Below are positions 47,371 to 58,250 of a stretch of DNA of 64,000 nucleotides, in pieces (position 1 is the stretch's first letter; each line of letters begins with the position of its first letter). Position numbers and translations under genes: made by a program. This stretch comes from Okapia johnstoni. Its lineage: Eukaryota > Chordata > Mammalia > Artiodactyla > Giraffidae. The notes beneath the pieces were generated by a model. That model had not been told where the DNA came from. It made no database searches and saw nothing but the letters and a program-made list of their open reading frames with translations. The DNA is taken from the NCBI GenBank assembly GCA_024291935.2, contig CM044314.1:26944001-27008000 (forward strand), in the 5' to 3' direction.

Positions 47371-48112
47371 TTTTTTTTTTTTCTTTTACTAAATGAGATA
47401 AACAGCTTTTGAATTCTTCCAGCAAGGAAGCCAATCACATTGAGAGACTTCTCTTTGTGCCCCAGAACTGCAGTGGATATTTTGACAGGTGATTTCAATA
47501 CCATGCAGCTATTTATTTATTCTGGGCTAGGGACATAAACACAAACATCTTGGCCTACAATTCTATACATTAAAAGACTATCAGACTCTGTCAGAACCGA
47601 ATGTGGGGGTTTTGTGGTCAAGGATCCACTTAAAATGCTGACGTAGGAGAATAAGGTTGGCAGATATTTTGAGCTAAAGCAGAAATTCCAACACAATTTT
47701 AAAGTTAGCAGAGAAGCAGAGCCATCCATGTAAACCAGCTCCCTTTCTCCTAGTTATTTGCTTATTTTCTCTGTTAAAATCAACAACCAACAGTCTGGGA
47801 AGATTGGAAAGTTAATATAGTAGGAAATGTTGTTTCCATCTCCGGAGGTGGACAATAGAGGCAGGCAGACCGAATTAATTCCGAGCACAACAGAAACATA
47901 TTTTTACCAGTCCCAGTTGAAGTGAAGGTGACTGACCCCAGAGTATGAATAAACTAATGTGGAGACCCAGAAATAGTAAATGGGGATATGTCTTGTAAAT
48001 AAAATGAGTATCATTTCGAGGATTTTGTTGCTTCCTGGGGCCCCCCCCACCCCACCCCATAGGCAGCCAGCTGGCTAACCCTGGTTGGTAACCCAAAACC
48101 CATGTGTTGCTC
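47371..48112. other. No gene recognised; T-tract and C-tract
   Basis: T-run near 47367-47381 and a C-rich run near 48041-48057. Unique otherwise. Confidence 0.45.
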
Positions 48113-48340
48113 ATAGACTGACATTATCAATATCACTGGGCAGTTTGCTTGAAATGCAGAGTCTCAGGCCCCATTGGAGACCTCCTGAGTCACAATCTAC
48201 ATTTTTGTAAATTGAACTATAGTTGATTTACAGTAAATACTGGGTTAGTTTCAGATGTACAGCAAAGTGCATAATCCATAGTTTAATGTGATCTCCAAGG
48301 GTTCCTACAATTAGTCAGGGTTGAGAAGCTCTGGCTTAAA
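48113..48340 (-). repeat. MER5A-like element with an L1 3' scrap inside
   Basis: Inverted MER5-type text on both sides (atcactgggcagtttgcttg, then cagggttgagaagctctgg) of an inverted L1 3' end at about 48206-48285 (gttgatttacagtaaatact, gatgtacagcaaagtgca). The L1 piece is the ruminant L1 3' terminus also seen at 7.2 kb. Confidence 0.65.
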
Positions 48341-49141
48341 TTACCCTGGGATAGGGTTTCATCTGATAAGAGTGTCTCATTTTGAGCAAAGACATTGAGA
48401 TGGTCTCAGTGTAGGACAAACATGAATAGGTAAGTACCAGGGTGGTGACCTACAACATTTTGGTCTCTTCAGAAGACAAGTGATTTGTACATGACTATAA
48501 CCTACTTTTTAAATGAAAAAACCTCATTTGCACATGGGAATTCCAGCCACCACCTACCCATGTCCCTCCCTCTCCTCCTTAGGCAACATGACACCCAAAG
48601 GTGCAGGATATAGAATCACTCCATCCCCAAATCTATTGATGCAACTTGGCACCATAGGTCAACTACTTTTTGAACGTGTGGCTGGGGCACGTCTGTTATC
48701 ACTTCTCTCCGCATGTCTTTGGAGGAAGGGTCATTCATATGGAATCCTGGTAGCTAACAATGTAGGTAACTCTCTCTATATCGCCACAAACCTTAATGAT
48801 TAGAAAGAACTGCCTGCTGAGGTGCGGTCAGAAGGAAGTGCAGTTCAGACCATTTCCAAATCCCACATCAAATGCACCAAATTGTGATTGGGAGCTCTGT
48901 AGAGCTTACCTACTGGATTCCTCTCATATTTTTCTATTAGATGTGTGAGAGTTTTAAAGACTGCCTTAAGACAGTGTCAGCAAAGGTAGGCAACCCCTTA
49001 TGACATAGAGCATGGATGTTTTCAACCATTTAAAGATGTTGATTGAGCCCAACTCACAGCATTGTGTAGCTTGCGTCTACACACTAAAATGAAGACCTCA
49101 ACCAGCAGTCAGCAATCCCTAAGGAAAAGGAAGAAATTAGA
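48341..49141. other. No gene recognised
   Basis: A 96-codon plus frame at 48513-48803 has no recognisable domain. No repeat identified. Confidence 0.45.
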
Positions 49142-49496
49142 TTCAGTTCAGTTCAGTCGCTCAGTCATGTCCAACTCTTTGCGACCTCATGAACTGCAGC
49201 ATGCCAGGCTTCCCTGTCCATCACCAACTCCCGGAGCTTGCTCAAACTCATGTCCATCGAATTGGTGATGCCATCCAACCATCTTATCCCCTGTTGTCCC
49301 CTTCTCCTCCTGCCTTCAATCTTTCCCAGCATTAGGGTCTTTTCGAATGTCAGTTCTTCACATCAGGTGGCCAAAGTATTGGAGTTTCAGCTTCAGCATC
49401 AGTCCTTCCAATGAATATTCAGGTCTGATTTCATTTAGGATTGATTGGTTGGATCTCCTTGCAGTCCAAGGGACTCTCAAGAGTCTTCTCCAACAC
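49142..49496 (-). mobile_element. BovB LINE 3' end (left arm of an inverted pair)
   Basis: Starts with the 'ttcagttcagttcag' 3' terminus and ends at 'gagtcttctccaacac'. It faces the opposite-strand BovB at 49712-50340. Confidence 0.92.
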
Positions 49497-49711
49497 ACAA
49501 TAGTATTTCCATTATTTTAATTGTATTTTAGAACTTGAAAGTCAAAATGTTTCTAAAGCCTTCTGAAAATGTTACTCCAAAATCACCCTTTATCAAGAAA
49601 ATTCTAGGTGATGACACACATTCTATTCCTGAAATCAGAGCTCTTCTCCAAGCTATCCTCAAGGGAATCTACTCTTAATTCTGCATAGAATACATAAGCA
49701 TTATCTATTCA
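49497..49711. other. Spacer between two opposed BovB copies
   Basis: About 215 bp of unique sequence, no gene. Confidence 0.6.
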
Positions 49712-50340
49712 GGCAAATAGATGGGGAAACAGTGGAAACAGTGACAGGCTTTATTTTCTTGGGCTCCAAAATCATTGCAGATGGTGACTACAGCATGAAA
49801 TTTAAAGACACTCCTTGGAAAAAAAGCTGTGACAAACCTAGATAGCATATTAAAAAGCAGAGATATTACTTTGCCAACGAAGGTCCATCTAGTCAAAGCT
49901 ATAGTTTTTCTAGTAGTCATGTATGGATGTGAGAGTTGGATTATAAAGAAAGCTGAGCGCTGAAGAATTGATGCTTTTGAACTGTGGTGTTGGAGAAGAC
50001 TCTTGAGAGTCCCTTGGACTGCGAGGAGATCCAACCAGTCAATCCTAAAGGAAATCAGTCCTGAATATACATCGGAAGGACTGATGCTGAAGCTGAAGCT
50101 CCAATAATTTGGCCACCTCATGTGAAGAACTGACTCACTGGAAAAGACCCTGATGGTGGGAAAGACTGAGGGCAGGAGGAGAAGGGGACAACAGAGGATG
50201 AAATGGTTGGATGGCATCACTGACTTGATGGACATGAGTTTGAGCAAGCTCTGGGAGATGGTGATGGACAGGGAAGCCTGGCATGCTGCAGTCTATGGGG
50301 TCACAAAGAGTTGGAAACAACTGAGCAACTGAACTGAACT
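49712..50340 (+). mobile_element. BovB LINE 3' end (right arm of an inverted pair)
   Basis: Forward BovB from 'caaatagatggggaaacagt' to the 3' terminus 'gaactgaact'. The antisense 180-codon frame at 49705-50247 is a shadow. Confidence 0.92.
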
Positions 50341-50590
50341 GATCTACTCTCTGCCTGGGTATGGAAGGGAAGCATCACTAAGTGCTAGCTGTTAGGCATA
50401 TGTAAGCCACAATACTAAACAGGGTAAAGAGTATTCTTCATTCAACAAGTGTTTATTTAGTACACAATGTCTAGATACTGATCAATGAATAAATATAATA
50501 GCAGTTAGAATTCTGTAAATGTCTTCTATCAGGTAATGCTCTATGCAGTTCTCAAAGCTGGGTGATAAAGTATAATCATACTGTAGATAA
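50341..50590 (-). repeat. L2 3' end
   Basis: 'cattcaacaagtgtttattta' then 'tctagatactgatcaatgaa', an inverted L2 tail, at about 50435-50590. The first 90 bp are unassigned. Confidence 0.5.
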
Positions 50591-50639
50591 AGTGCAAATC
50601 ATACTGTAGAGTCCCTCCTTCAGATTTTATCACCCACAT

Positions 50640-50850
50640 TATGAACATGGCACCCTGCAAAGAGGTTGATATTCATTTTATCATTAATCTTCATAGCAAC
50701 CCTGTGAGACTAGCACTGCTATGATTCCCATTTTACAGATGAGGTAGGTGAGGCTTAGGAGGATTAAGCAGAGGGCCCAAGGCCATAAGAAAAATGGTAG
50801 GAACAGCACTAAAGCTCTAGTTTTTATCTGATTCCACAAACCACAGTCTT
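50640..50850 (-). repeat. MIR element
   Basis: 'tcttcatagcaaccctgtga', 'ttcccattttacagatgagg' and 'gagggcccaaggccataag' form an inverted MIR. Confidence 0.78.
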
Positions 50851-50874
50851 CATGTCTCTATTTCCTGAACCTAT

Positions 50875-51020
50875 CTGATAAGACTCACTTGGGATATTTG
50901 TTGAATGAATGTGTTGCTGGGCTCCACCCCTGGATGGCTGACTCAGTGATTCTGGGGCCCAGGATCTGTGTGTTCACAGGCCTGTCACAAGGCCACTCTG
51001 GGTGGCACTGACTCACGCTG
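50875..51020 (+). repeat. MER5A-like fragment
   Basis: 'ggatatttgttgaatgaatg', 'tgctgggctccacccctgg', 'actcagtgattctggggccc', then a diverged end. Confidence 0.55.
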
Positions 51021-51089
51021 ATTAGGAGGCAGAAGGCAGGGGCAGGAGGTCAGCATAGTCACTTTCTAATGGGTCCTGGGTCAGTCTTT

Positions 51090-51260
51090 TTGCTCTCTTC
51101 TTAGCAGTATTTCTCATTTGCCTTCACTCTGCTTAGTGCTATTCACTGAATTCATCACAACTTGGAATTTTATTGTATTATTTATTGATTGGTTGTCCAG
51201 AAGCCCCTCTAGAACATAAATCCCAAGAGGGCAGGGCCTAGCTGGCTCCTGGAACGTGCC
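51090..51260 (+). repeat. L2 fragment
   Basis: 'ttgccttcactctgcttag', then 'agcccctctagaacataaat' and 'gagggcagggcctagctgg' follow the L2 3' UTR order. Confidence 0.6.
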
Positions 51261-52433
51261 AGGACTGACCTTGTCTTCCATGCTCTCCTCTTACTCGGGA
51301 CCATGAGAGCCCTGGACTGGTCCCCCTGCTTCTTTCCATTCTCCCTCCCCTGGCCAGGCTCCATCCTGAGCCTGTATGATCTCTGTGAGACTCCCATCAG
51401 TCCTTTGCTCTTAGTCCTTAAAACAAGAGAGCTGTGCTTTGGCCCTGACCTCCCCTGCCTTCCTTCCTCGGTCCCTTGGCTTCAGCCAGACACACTGGCT
51501 CTCAGTCATCCCAAGTGATGTCTTTGAGTTACCCCAGGTCATCTGAGCCATCGAGGGTCACAGTGAAGCTCCAAAAGAGACCTTCCTGGAGGTGCCAGTG
51601 CTGCCCTCCATCTGTGCCCTATGGAGGCAGCAAGGCTGGCAGTCATGCTCTCGGGTGGACACTCCTCTGCCCACTTCCTTTCTGGGCTACTGCTGAGCCC
51701 TTTTGGAGAGGGCTGCTTGCTCAGTGGCTCGCAGAGAGGCTATGCTGCTGACCAGGGATAGAAGGCTCGAGAAGGTGTCCGGAACAGGAGATCAGGAAGG
51801 CTGCTGGCCGTCCTGGTGAGGAGCCACGGGCGGGTGGACTAGGGGAGGGGGGAACACAGGGAGGCCTCCAGCATGCACAGAGCTCTGCCGTGGCTGCTCC
51901 CTGGGTGGCCCAGCCTGTTGTGCTCTGTGGAGTTAAAAGAAAACTGCGGGGTGGAGGGACCTTGCTTCTCAGGGCCTCGACCACGGCTTACACCACACAT
52001 GGCTAAAGTACACAGACGATTAGCAATCAAGGGAAGGACCTCCCTGCGAGAGAAAATGACACAGGGGTTACTTCTCTGTAAACAGCTCCAGCAAAAGCAC
52101 CGGTTCCTTTTACGGGCTCTTTACTTCCTTTGAGAAGCTGCAAATGTACCCACCGAGCGCTTTAGCTCTCAGCTCTCCAACGGAGAGGAGGGACGCACAC
52201 ACAGACACACATACTCACTCGCAAACCTATACAACCTCCCAAATAGAAGAAAACCCCGAAGGCCATCAGGGCTTCTCAGCAGCCTGTGCCCTGAGATTGG
52301 ATCCCCTGATTCACAGAACCAGTGGTGCCTGAAACAGAACATGGATTTGCCTCTGGGTGACACACACAGTCCTGGTGGCTGGCGTGGTGGCATTCTTTGA
52401 AGGCGTGTTGTCCCAGAAACTCCATTTCACAGG
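51261..52433. other. No gene recognised; moderately GC-rich
   Basis: Overlapping frames on both strands (51303-51751, 51721-52133) without recognisable domains. Some CpG near 51780-51840, not an island. Confidence 0.45.
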
Positions 52434-52510
52434 TTGCTGCTGCTGCTGCTAAGTCGCTTCAGTTGTGTCCGACTCTGTGCGACCCCAGAGATGGCAGCCC
52501 ACCAGGCTCT
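52434..52510 (-). mobile_element. Bov-A2 SINE fragment
   Basis: (CTG)n then 'ctaagtcgcttcagttgtgt', cut off at 'cccaccaggct'. Confidence 0.88.
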
Positions 52511-53798
52511 CGCCTCATCTCCTTTTCTGAGGGACAGGTTGAGAAGCAAGATCCACAGCTGGAAAGCGGCAGGCCCACGCCACAGATGGCACCATCAGGG
52601 TGTAAACGGCTGAGTCCCTAAGCACTACTCAGTCCTGCCTCCAGTGTCCCAGGTCCATTCTTTCCGCTTCTTGGATTTGTTACCCTCTGAATTTGTCTCA
52701 TTCTCCCCTCCCGGGCACAGGCTTCCTCCCTGCTTGGAGAAGCCCTCACTGGACAGCTTCCTTACCTAGGGTGTCCAGGCCAGGGCAGTTTCTCCCAGTA
52801 GCTCTATAGAGAAGGAACTGGTCTAGACAGGAAATATAACCGAGTGACAAGGGTGCCAGGTACGATGACAAACTGAGACTCCAACAACAGCCATGGCTAC
52901 TTCAGGAATATAGCCCAGGGTGGCCAGATCCTCCAATTTTCAAGAAAAGCCTGATATCTGGATTTTTCACATAAAATTTTCTGCTTTTTAAAATGCCATG
53001 TAAGCCTAATGAAATAGATCTTGGAGTCATCAGTGTTCAAACTCTGCTCTCTAAGAACAGTCCTGGAGAACCAGCCTTAGCTGCTCACTCATTCTTTAAG
53101 CAGTTACTTTGGTCAGTCCAGGGCCTGGGGCTCTCCAGCCTTCTGAGACCTGTGTTCACTGCCTGGTGGAGGATGGGCCATGATGGACAGACTGCCCCCC
53201 TCCCCTCCTACCACCCTGCAGGAAGACGGAGTTCCTGAAGGAGAAGTGATTGAATACACTTTAGAACTTCCATAGAACTGCTTGTAAGAGTCCATAGTCC
53301 CACAAAACAAATTGTAAAGAAAAAAAAATTCCATTCAAAAGTTAAAGTTGGTTATATTTTTTTGGAATAGATTCAAAGCAGAGATGAATATACCAGTCTA
53401 AAAGAAAGCTGATGGAAGCAGTAGTGACATTTCTGCAGCTTCTAATGAATATCCTTTGGTCAGAAATTAGGGGACCCTCTGAGATTGAGTTGGATGCTTG
53501 GTTTCTATTTCCTATTCAAATTTTGGTCTGTCTGATGAAATAAATACAAAGGAACCAGATGTGGTCCCTTTGTAACATTTGCTGATTATACTGGAGGATT
53601 TGCCTGCAAGGTTGTTCCACCTGGGGCAGGGTCTGGATTATCATTAGCAACTTTTGAGACCTTTCTAACTTGGGTTAAAATAGCCTAGGCGATCTAGAAG
53701 AAAAAAATAGTGTGTTTACACATGGTAGACTTCAAATACATTATTGAATAATTCTGCAGGCATGAATCTGAATATTCCTTGATGTGTAAGTGTGTGCT
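52511..53798. other. No gene recognised
   Basis: Unique or old sequence. 52915-52995 (gggtggccagatcctccaat) resembles an old DNA-transposon scrap. No CDC14B exon was found here despite direct search. Confidence 0.5.
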
Positions 53799-54387
53799 CA
53801 GTTCAGTTCAGTTCAGTTCACTCACTCAGTTGTGTCCGACTCTGTGACCTCATGGACTGCAGCACGCCAGGCTTCCCTGTCCATCACCAACTCCTGGAGC
53901 TTACTTAAACTCAAGTCCATAGAGTCAGTGATGCCATCCAATCATCTCATCCTCTGTCATCCCCTTTTGCTCCAGCCTTCAATCTGCCCCAGCATCAGGG
54001 TCTTTTCAAATGAGTCAGTTCTTTGCATCAGGTGGCCAAAGTATTGGACTTTCAGCTTAAACATCAGTCATTCCAATGAATATTCAGGACTGATCTCCTT
54101 TAGGATGGACAGATTGGATCTCCTTGCTGTCCAAGGGACTTTCAAGAGTCTTCTCCAACACCACAGTTCAAAAGCATCAATTCTTCAGCACTCAGCTTTA
54201 TGGTCCAACTCTCACATTCATACATGACTACTGGAAAAACCATAGCTTTGACTAGATGGACCTTTTTCGGCAAAGTAATGTCTCTGCTTTTTAATATAAT
54301 GTCTAGGTTGGTCATAACTTTCTTCCAAGGAGCAAGCGTCTTTTAATTTCATGGCTGCAGTCATTATCTGTAGTGATATTGGAGCCA

Positions 54388-54411
54388 AATAAATAAATAA
54401 ATAAATAAAGC
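54388..54411. repeat. (AAAT)n tract
   Basis: About six AAAT units expanded within the BovB coding region, an unusual internal position. Confidence 0.9.
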
Positions 54412-54677
54412 CTGTCACTGTTTCCACTGTTTTCCCATCTATTTGCCATGAAGTGATGGGACCAGATGCCATGATCTTAGTTTTCTGAAAGTTGAGTTTT
54501 AAGCCAACTTTTTCACTCTCCTCTTTCACTTTCGTCAAGAGGCTCTTTAGTTCTTCTTCACTTTCTGCCATACAGATGGTGTCATCTGCAAATCTGAGGT
54601 TGTTGATATTTCTCCTGATATTTCAAGATTATTGATAATTATGATTCCAGCTTGTGCTTCCTCCAGCCCAGCGTTTC

Positions 54678-55076
54678 TCATGATGTACTCGGCATATAAG
54701 TTAAATAAGCAGGTGACAATATACAGCCTTGATGCACTCCTTTTCTGATTTGGAACCAGTCTGTTGTTCCATGTCCAGTTCTAACTGTTGCTTCTTGACC
54801 TGCATACAGATTTCCCAGGAGGCAGGTAAGGTGGTCTGGTATTCCCATCTCTTTCAGAATTTTCCACAGTTCGTTGTGATCCACACAGTCAAAGGCTTTG
54901 ATGTAGTCAATAAAGCAGAAATAGACGTTTTTCTGGAATTCTCTTGCTTTTTCGATGAGCCAACAGATGTTGGCAATTTGATCTCTGGTCCCTCTGCCTT
55001 TTCTAAAAACAGCTTGAACATCTGGAAGTTCACAGTTCACATATTGTTGAGGCCTGGCTTGGAGAATTTTGAGCAT
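54678..55076 (-). pseudogene. BovB RT fragment (early motifs)
   Basis: A 132-codon frame covering the first RT motifs: 'IEKAREFQKNVYFCFIDYIKAF', 'HGTTDWFQIRKGVHQGCILSP'. It stops shortly after, before the YADD catalytic box. Confidence 0.88.
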
Positions 55077-55423
55077 TACTTTACTAGCGTGTGAGATGAG
55101 TGCAACTGTGCGGTAGTCTGAGCATTCTTTGGCATTGCCTTTCTTTGAGATTGGAATGAAAACTGAACTTTTCCAGTCCTGTGGCCACTGCTGAGTTTTC
55201 CAGATTTGTTGGCATATTTAGTGCAGCACTTTGACAACATCATCTGTTAGGATTTGAAATAACTCAGCTGGAATTCCATAACTCACCTCCGCTAGTTTTG
55301 TTCGTAGTGATGCTTCCTAAGGCCCAGGTAACTTCGCATTCTAGGATGTCTTGCCCTAGGTGAGTGATCACACCATCGTGGTTATCTGGGTCATGTAGAT
55401 CTTTTTTGTATAGTTCTTCTGTG

Positions 55424-55936
55424 TTATTGTTGCCACCTCTTCTTAATATCTTCTGCTTCTGTTAGGTCCATACCATTTCTGCCCTTTATTGTGCTCATCT
55501 TTGCATGAAATGTTCCCTTGGTATCTCTAATTTTCTTGAAGAGATCTCTAGTCTTTCCCATTCTATTGTTTTCCTCTGTTTCTTTGCACTGATCACTGAG
55601 GAAGGCTTTCTTATCTCTCCTTGCTATTCTTTGGAACTCTGCATTCAAGTGGGAATATCTTTCCTTTTCTCCTTTGCCTTTTGTGTCTTGTCTTTTCTCA
55701 GCTATTTGTAAGGACTCCTCGAACAACCATTTTGCCTTTTTGCATTTCTTTTTCTTGGGGATGGTCTTGATCCTTGCCTCCTGTACAATGTCATGAACCT
55801 CCGTCCATAGTTCTTCAGGCACTCTGTCTATCAGATCTAGTCCCTTCAATCTATTTGTCACTTCCATTGTATAATCATAAGGGATTTGATCTACGTCATA
55901 CCTGAATGGTCTAGTGGTTTTCCCTACTTTCTTCAA
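55424..55936 (-). pseudogene. BovB linker region fragment
   Basis: A 170-codon frame with 'KTTRPFRYDVDQIPYDYT', 'EVTNRLKGLDLIDRVPEELW' and lysine-rich text, the region between the endonuclease and RT in BovB. Ends at a frame disruption before the RT start. Confidence 0.85.
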
Positions 55937-56048
55937 TTTAAGTCTGAATTTGGCAATAAGGAGTTCATGATCTGAGCCACAGTCAGCTCTTGGTCTTGTT
56001 TTTGCTGACTGTATAGAGGTTCTCCATGTTTGGCTGCAAAGAATATAA

Positions 56049-56636
56049 TCAATATGTTTTTGGTATGGACCATCTGGTGATGTCCAAGTGTAGAGCCATC
56101 TTTTGTATTGTTGGAAGATGGTGTTTGCTATGACCAGTGCGTTCTCTTGGCAAAACTCTTAGCCTTTGATCTGCTTCGTTTTGTACTCCAAGGCCAAATT
56201 TGCCTGTTACTCCAGATATCTCCTGACTTCCTACTTTTGCATTCCAGTCCCCTATAATGAAAAGGACATCTTTTTTGGGTGTTAGTTCAGGAAGGTCTTG
56301 TAGGTCTTCGTAGAACCGTTCAACTTCACCTTCTTCAGCATTACTGGTCGGGGCATAGACTTGGATTACCGTGATATTGAATGGTTTGCCTTGGAAACGA
56401 ACAGAGATCATTCTGTCCTTTTTGAGATTGCATCCAAGTACTGCATTTTGGACTCTTTTGTTGACCATGATGGCTACTCCATTTCTCCTAACGGATTCTT
56501 GCCCACAGTAGTAGATATAATGGTCATCTGAGCTAAATTCACCCATTCCAGTCCATTTTAGTTCACTGATTCCTAAAATGTCGATGTTCACTCTTGCCAT
56601 CTCCTGTTTGACCACTTTCAATTTGCCTTGATTCAT
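56049..56636 (-). pseudogene. BovB APE-like endonuclease fragment
   Basis: A 195-codon frame beginning MNQGKLKVVKQEM. It contains 'DILGISELKWTGMGEF', 'VIQVYAPTSNAEEGEV' and 'IIGDWNAKVGSQE', landmarks of AP-endonuclease-type LINE endonucleases; the GDWNAK motif includes the conserved Asp/Asn. The frame then shifts before the normal end of the domain, so no complete endonuclease is encoded. Confidence 0.9.
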
Positions 56637-57579
56637 GGACCTAACATTCCCGGTTTCTATGCAATATTGCTCTTTACAACATCAGACTTTATTTCCATCA
56701 CCATTCACATCCACAACTGGGTTTTGTTTTTGCTTTGGCTCTGTCTTTTCATTCCTTCTCTGTCTTTCATTCTTTCCACTGATCTCCAGTAGCATATTGG
56801 GCACCTACCAACCTGGGGAATTCATCTTTCAGTGTCTTATCTTTTTGCCTTTTCATACTGTTCATGGGGTTCTCAAGGCAAGAATACCGAAGTGGTTTGC
56901 CATTCCCTTCTCCAGTGGACCATGTTTTGTCAGACCTCTCCACCATGACCCGTCTGTCTTGGGTGGCTCTACATGGCATGGCTCATAGTTTCATTGAGTT
57001 AGACAAGGCTGTGGTCCATGTGATCACATTGGTTAGTTTTCTGTGATTGTGGTTTTTGGTCTATCTGCCCTCTAATTGAAAAGGATAAAAGACTTATGGA
57101 AGTTACCTGAGGGAGAGACTGGGTGAAACTGGGTCTTGTTCTGATGGGCCATGCTCAGTAAATATTTAATCCAATTTTCTGTCGATGGGTGGGGCTGTGT
57201 TCCCTCCCTGTCATTTGACCTGAGACCAAACTATGGTGGAGGTAGTAAAGATAATGGCGACCTGGAGGTCACTCAGTGTCCCCAACCCTGCAGCAGGCCA
57301 CCACCAACCCACACCTCTGCTGGAAACTCCTGGACACTCATGGGCAAGTCTGGGTCAGTCTCTTGTGAGGCCACTGCTCCTTTCTCCTGGGTCCTGGTGC
57401 ACACAAGCTTTTGTTTGTGCCCTCTAAGAGACCTGTGTTAAGTTCTGGTGGCTTTATGGTGGGGTTAATGGTGACCTCCTCCAAGAGGGCTTATGCCATA
57501 CCCAGGTCTACTGCACCCAGAGCCCCTGCCCTTGCAGCAGTCCACTGCTGACCCATACCTCCGCAGGAGACACTCTAAG

Positions 57580-57781
57580 TTATGTCTCACTCTGCGACCC
57601 CAGGGACTATAGTCCACCAGGCTCCTCTCTCCATGGGATTTCCCAGGCAAAAATACTACAGTGGGTTGCCATTTCCTTCTCCAGGGGATCTTCCTAACCC
57701 AGGGATTGAACCCAGGTTTACTGCATTGCAGGCAGACTGTTTTTTTTTTTTTTTTTAACCACTGAGCCACCTGGGAAGCCC
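57580..57781 (-). mobile_element. Bov-tA SINE with internal T-tract
   Basis: Inverted Bov-tA. A run of about 18 T (57739-57756) sits inside the tRNA-like head between 'caggcagactg' and 'accactgagccacctggg', where the consensus has only a few T. Confidence 0.9.
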
Positions 57782-58250
57782 CATTCCTTGGTAGGAATCA
57801 TCATTTCACTCAGAGGTGAAGCAACCTGTGGTGCAATGAACTGAGCATCAGCAGGGGTCCCTTTGCACTTAGCCCTCATGTCTCAGTCTTCTGGTCACAA
57901 AGCCTAAGATTGTGCTAGTACTGTTTTTCCTCAGGCTCAATGCATTGTATGTCTATGTGTTCTATACTAACCTGGAAGGATGGTATATTAGTACATGTAA
58001 CATGACCTCCTATATATTGTGTCTGCCCTGTTTCAGATGCTATTTATACCCTTCCTCTTATAAAGTATCTAATAACTGTTTAAAAATTTTAAAACTGAGC
58101 CTCCAGAAGTTGGAGTGAAGCTATATATACAAATTACATGTATCGTATAGCCAGTATTGGCAGAGGCAAGGCACTAGGAGTATCATATAGGATGTTTTTA
58201 GCTACAGCTAACAGAATGACTCATAAGGAAATGTATTTTCTAACGTAACT
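57782..58250. other. No gene recognised between SINE and BovB
   Basis: Unique sequence of about 470 bp. Confidence 0.5.

Larger units (their letters stand above)
53799..57577 (-). mobile_element. Long BovB LINE (5' UTR, endonuclease, RT, 3' end), degenerate
   Basis: About 3.8 kb of inverted BovB from its 3' terminus (gttcagttcagttcagtt) up to 5' UTR text ('aagacttatggaag', 'gaggtatgggtcagcagtgg' on the minus strand). In order from the 5' end: UTR about 56640-57577, APE-type endonuclease 56049-56636, linker 55424-55936, RT 54678-55076, RT C-terminus 54218-54571. Frames are broken between each, and an (AAAT)n tract at 54388-54411 sits in the coding part. The most complete BovB in the window. 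I saw no TSD. Confidence 0.9.
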
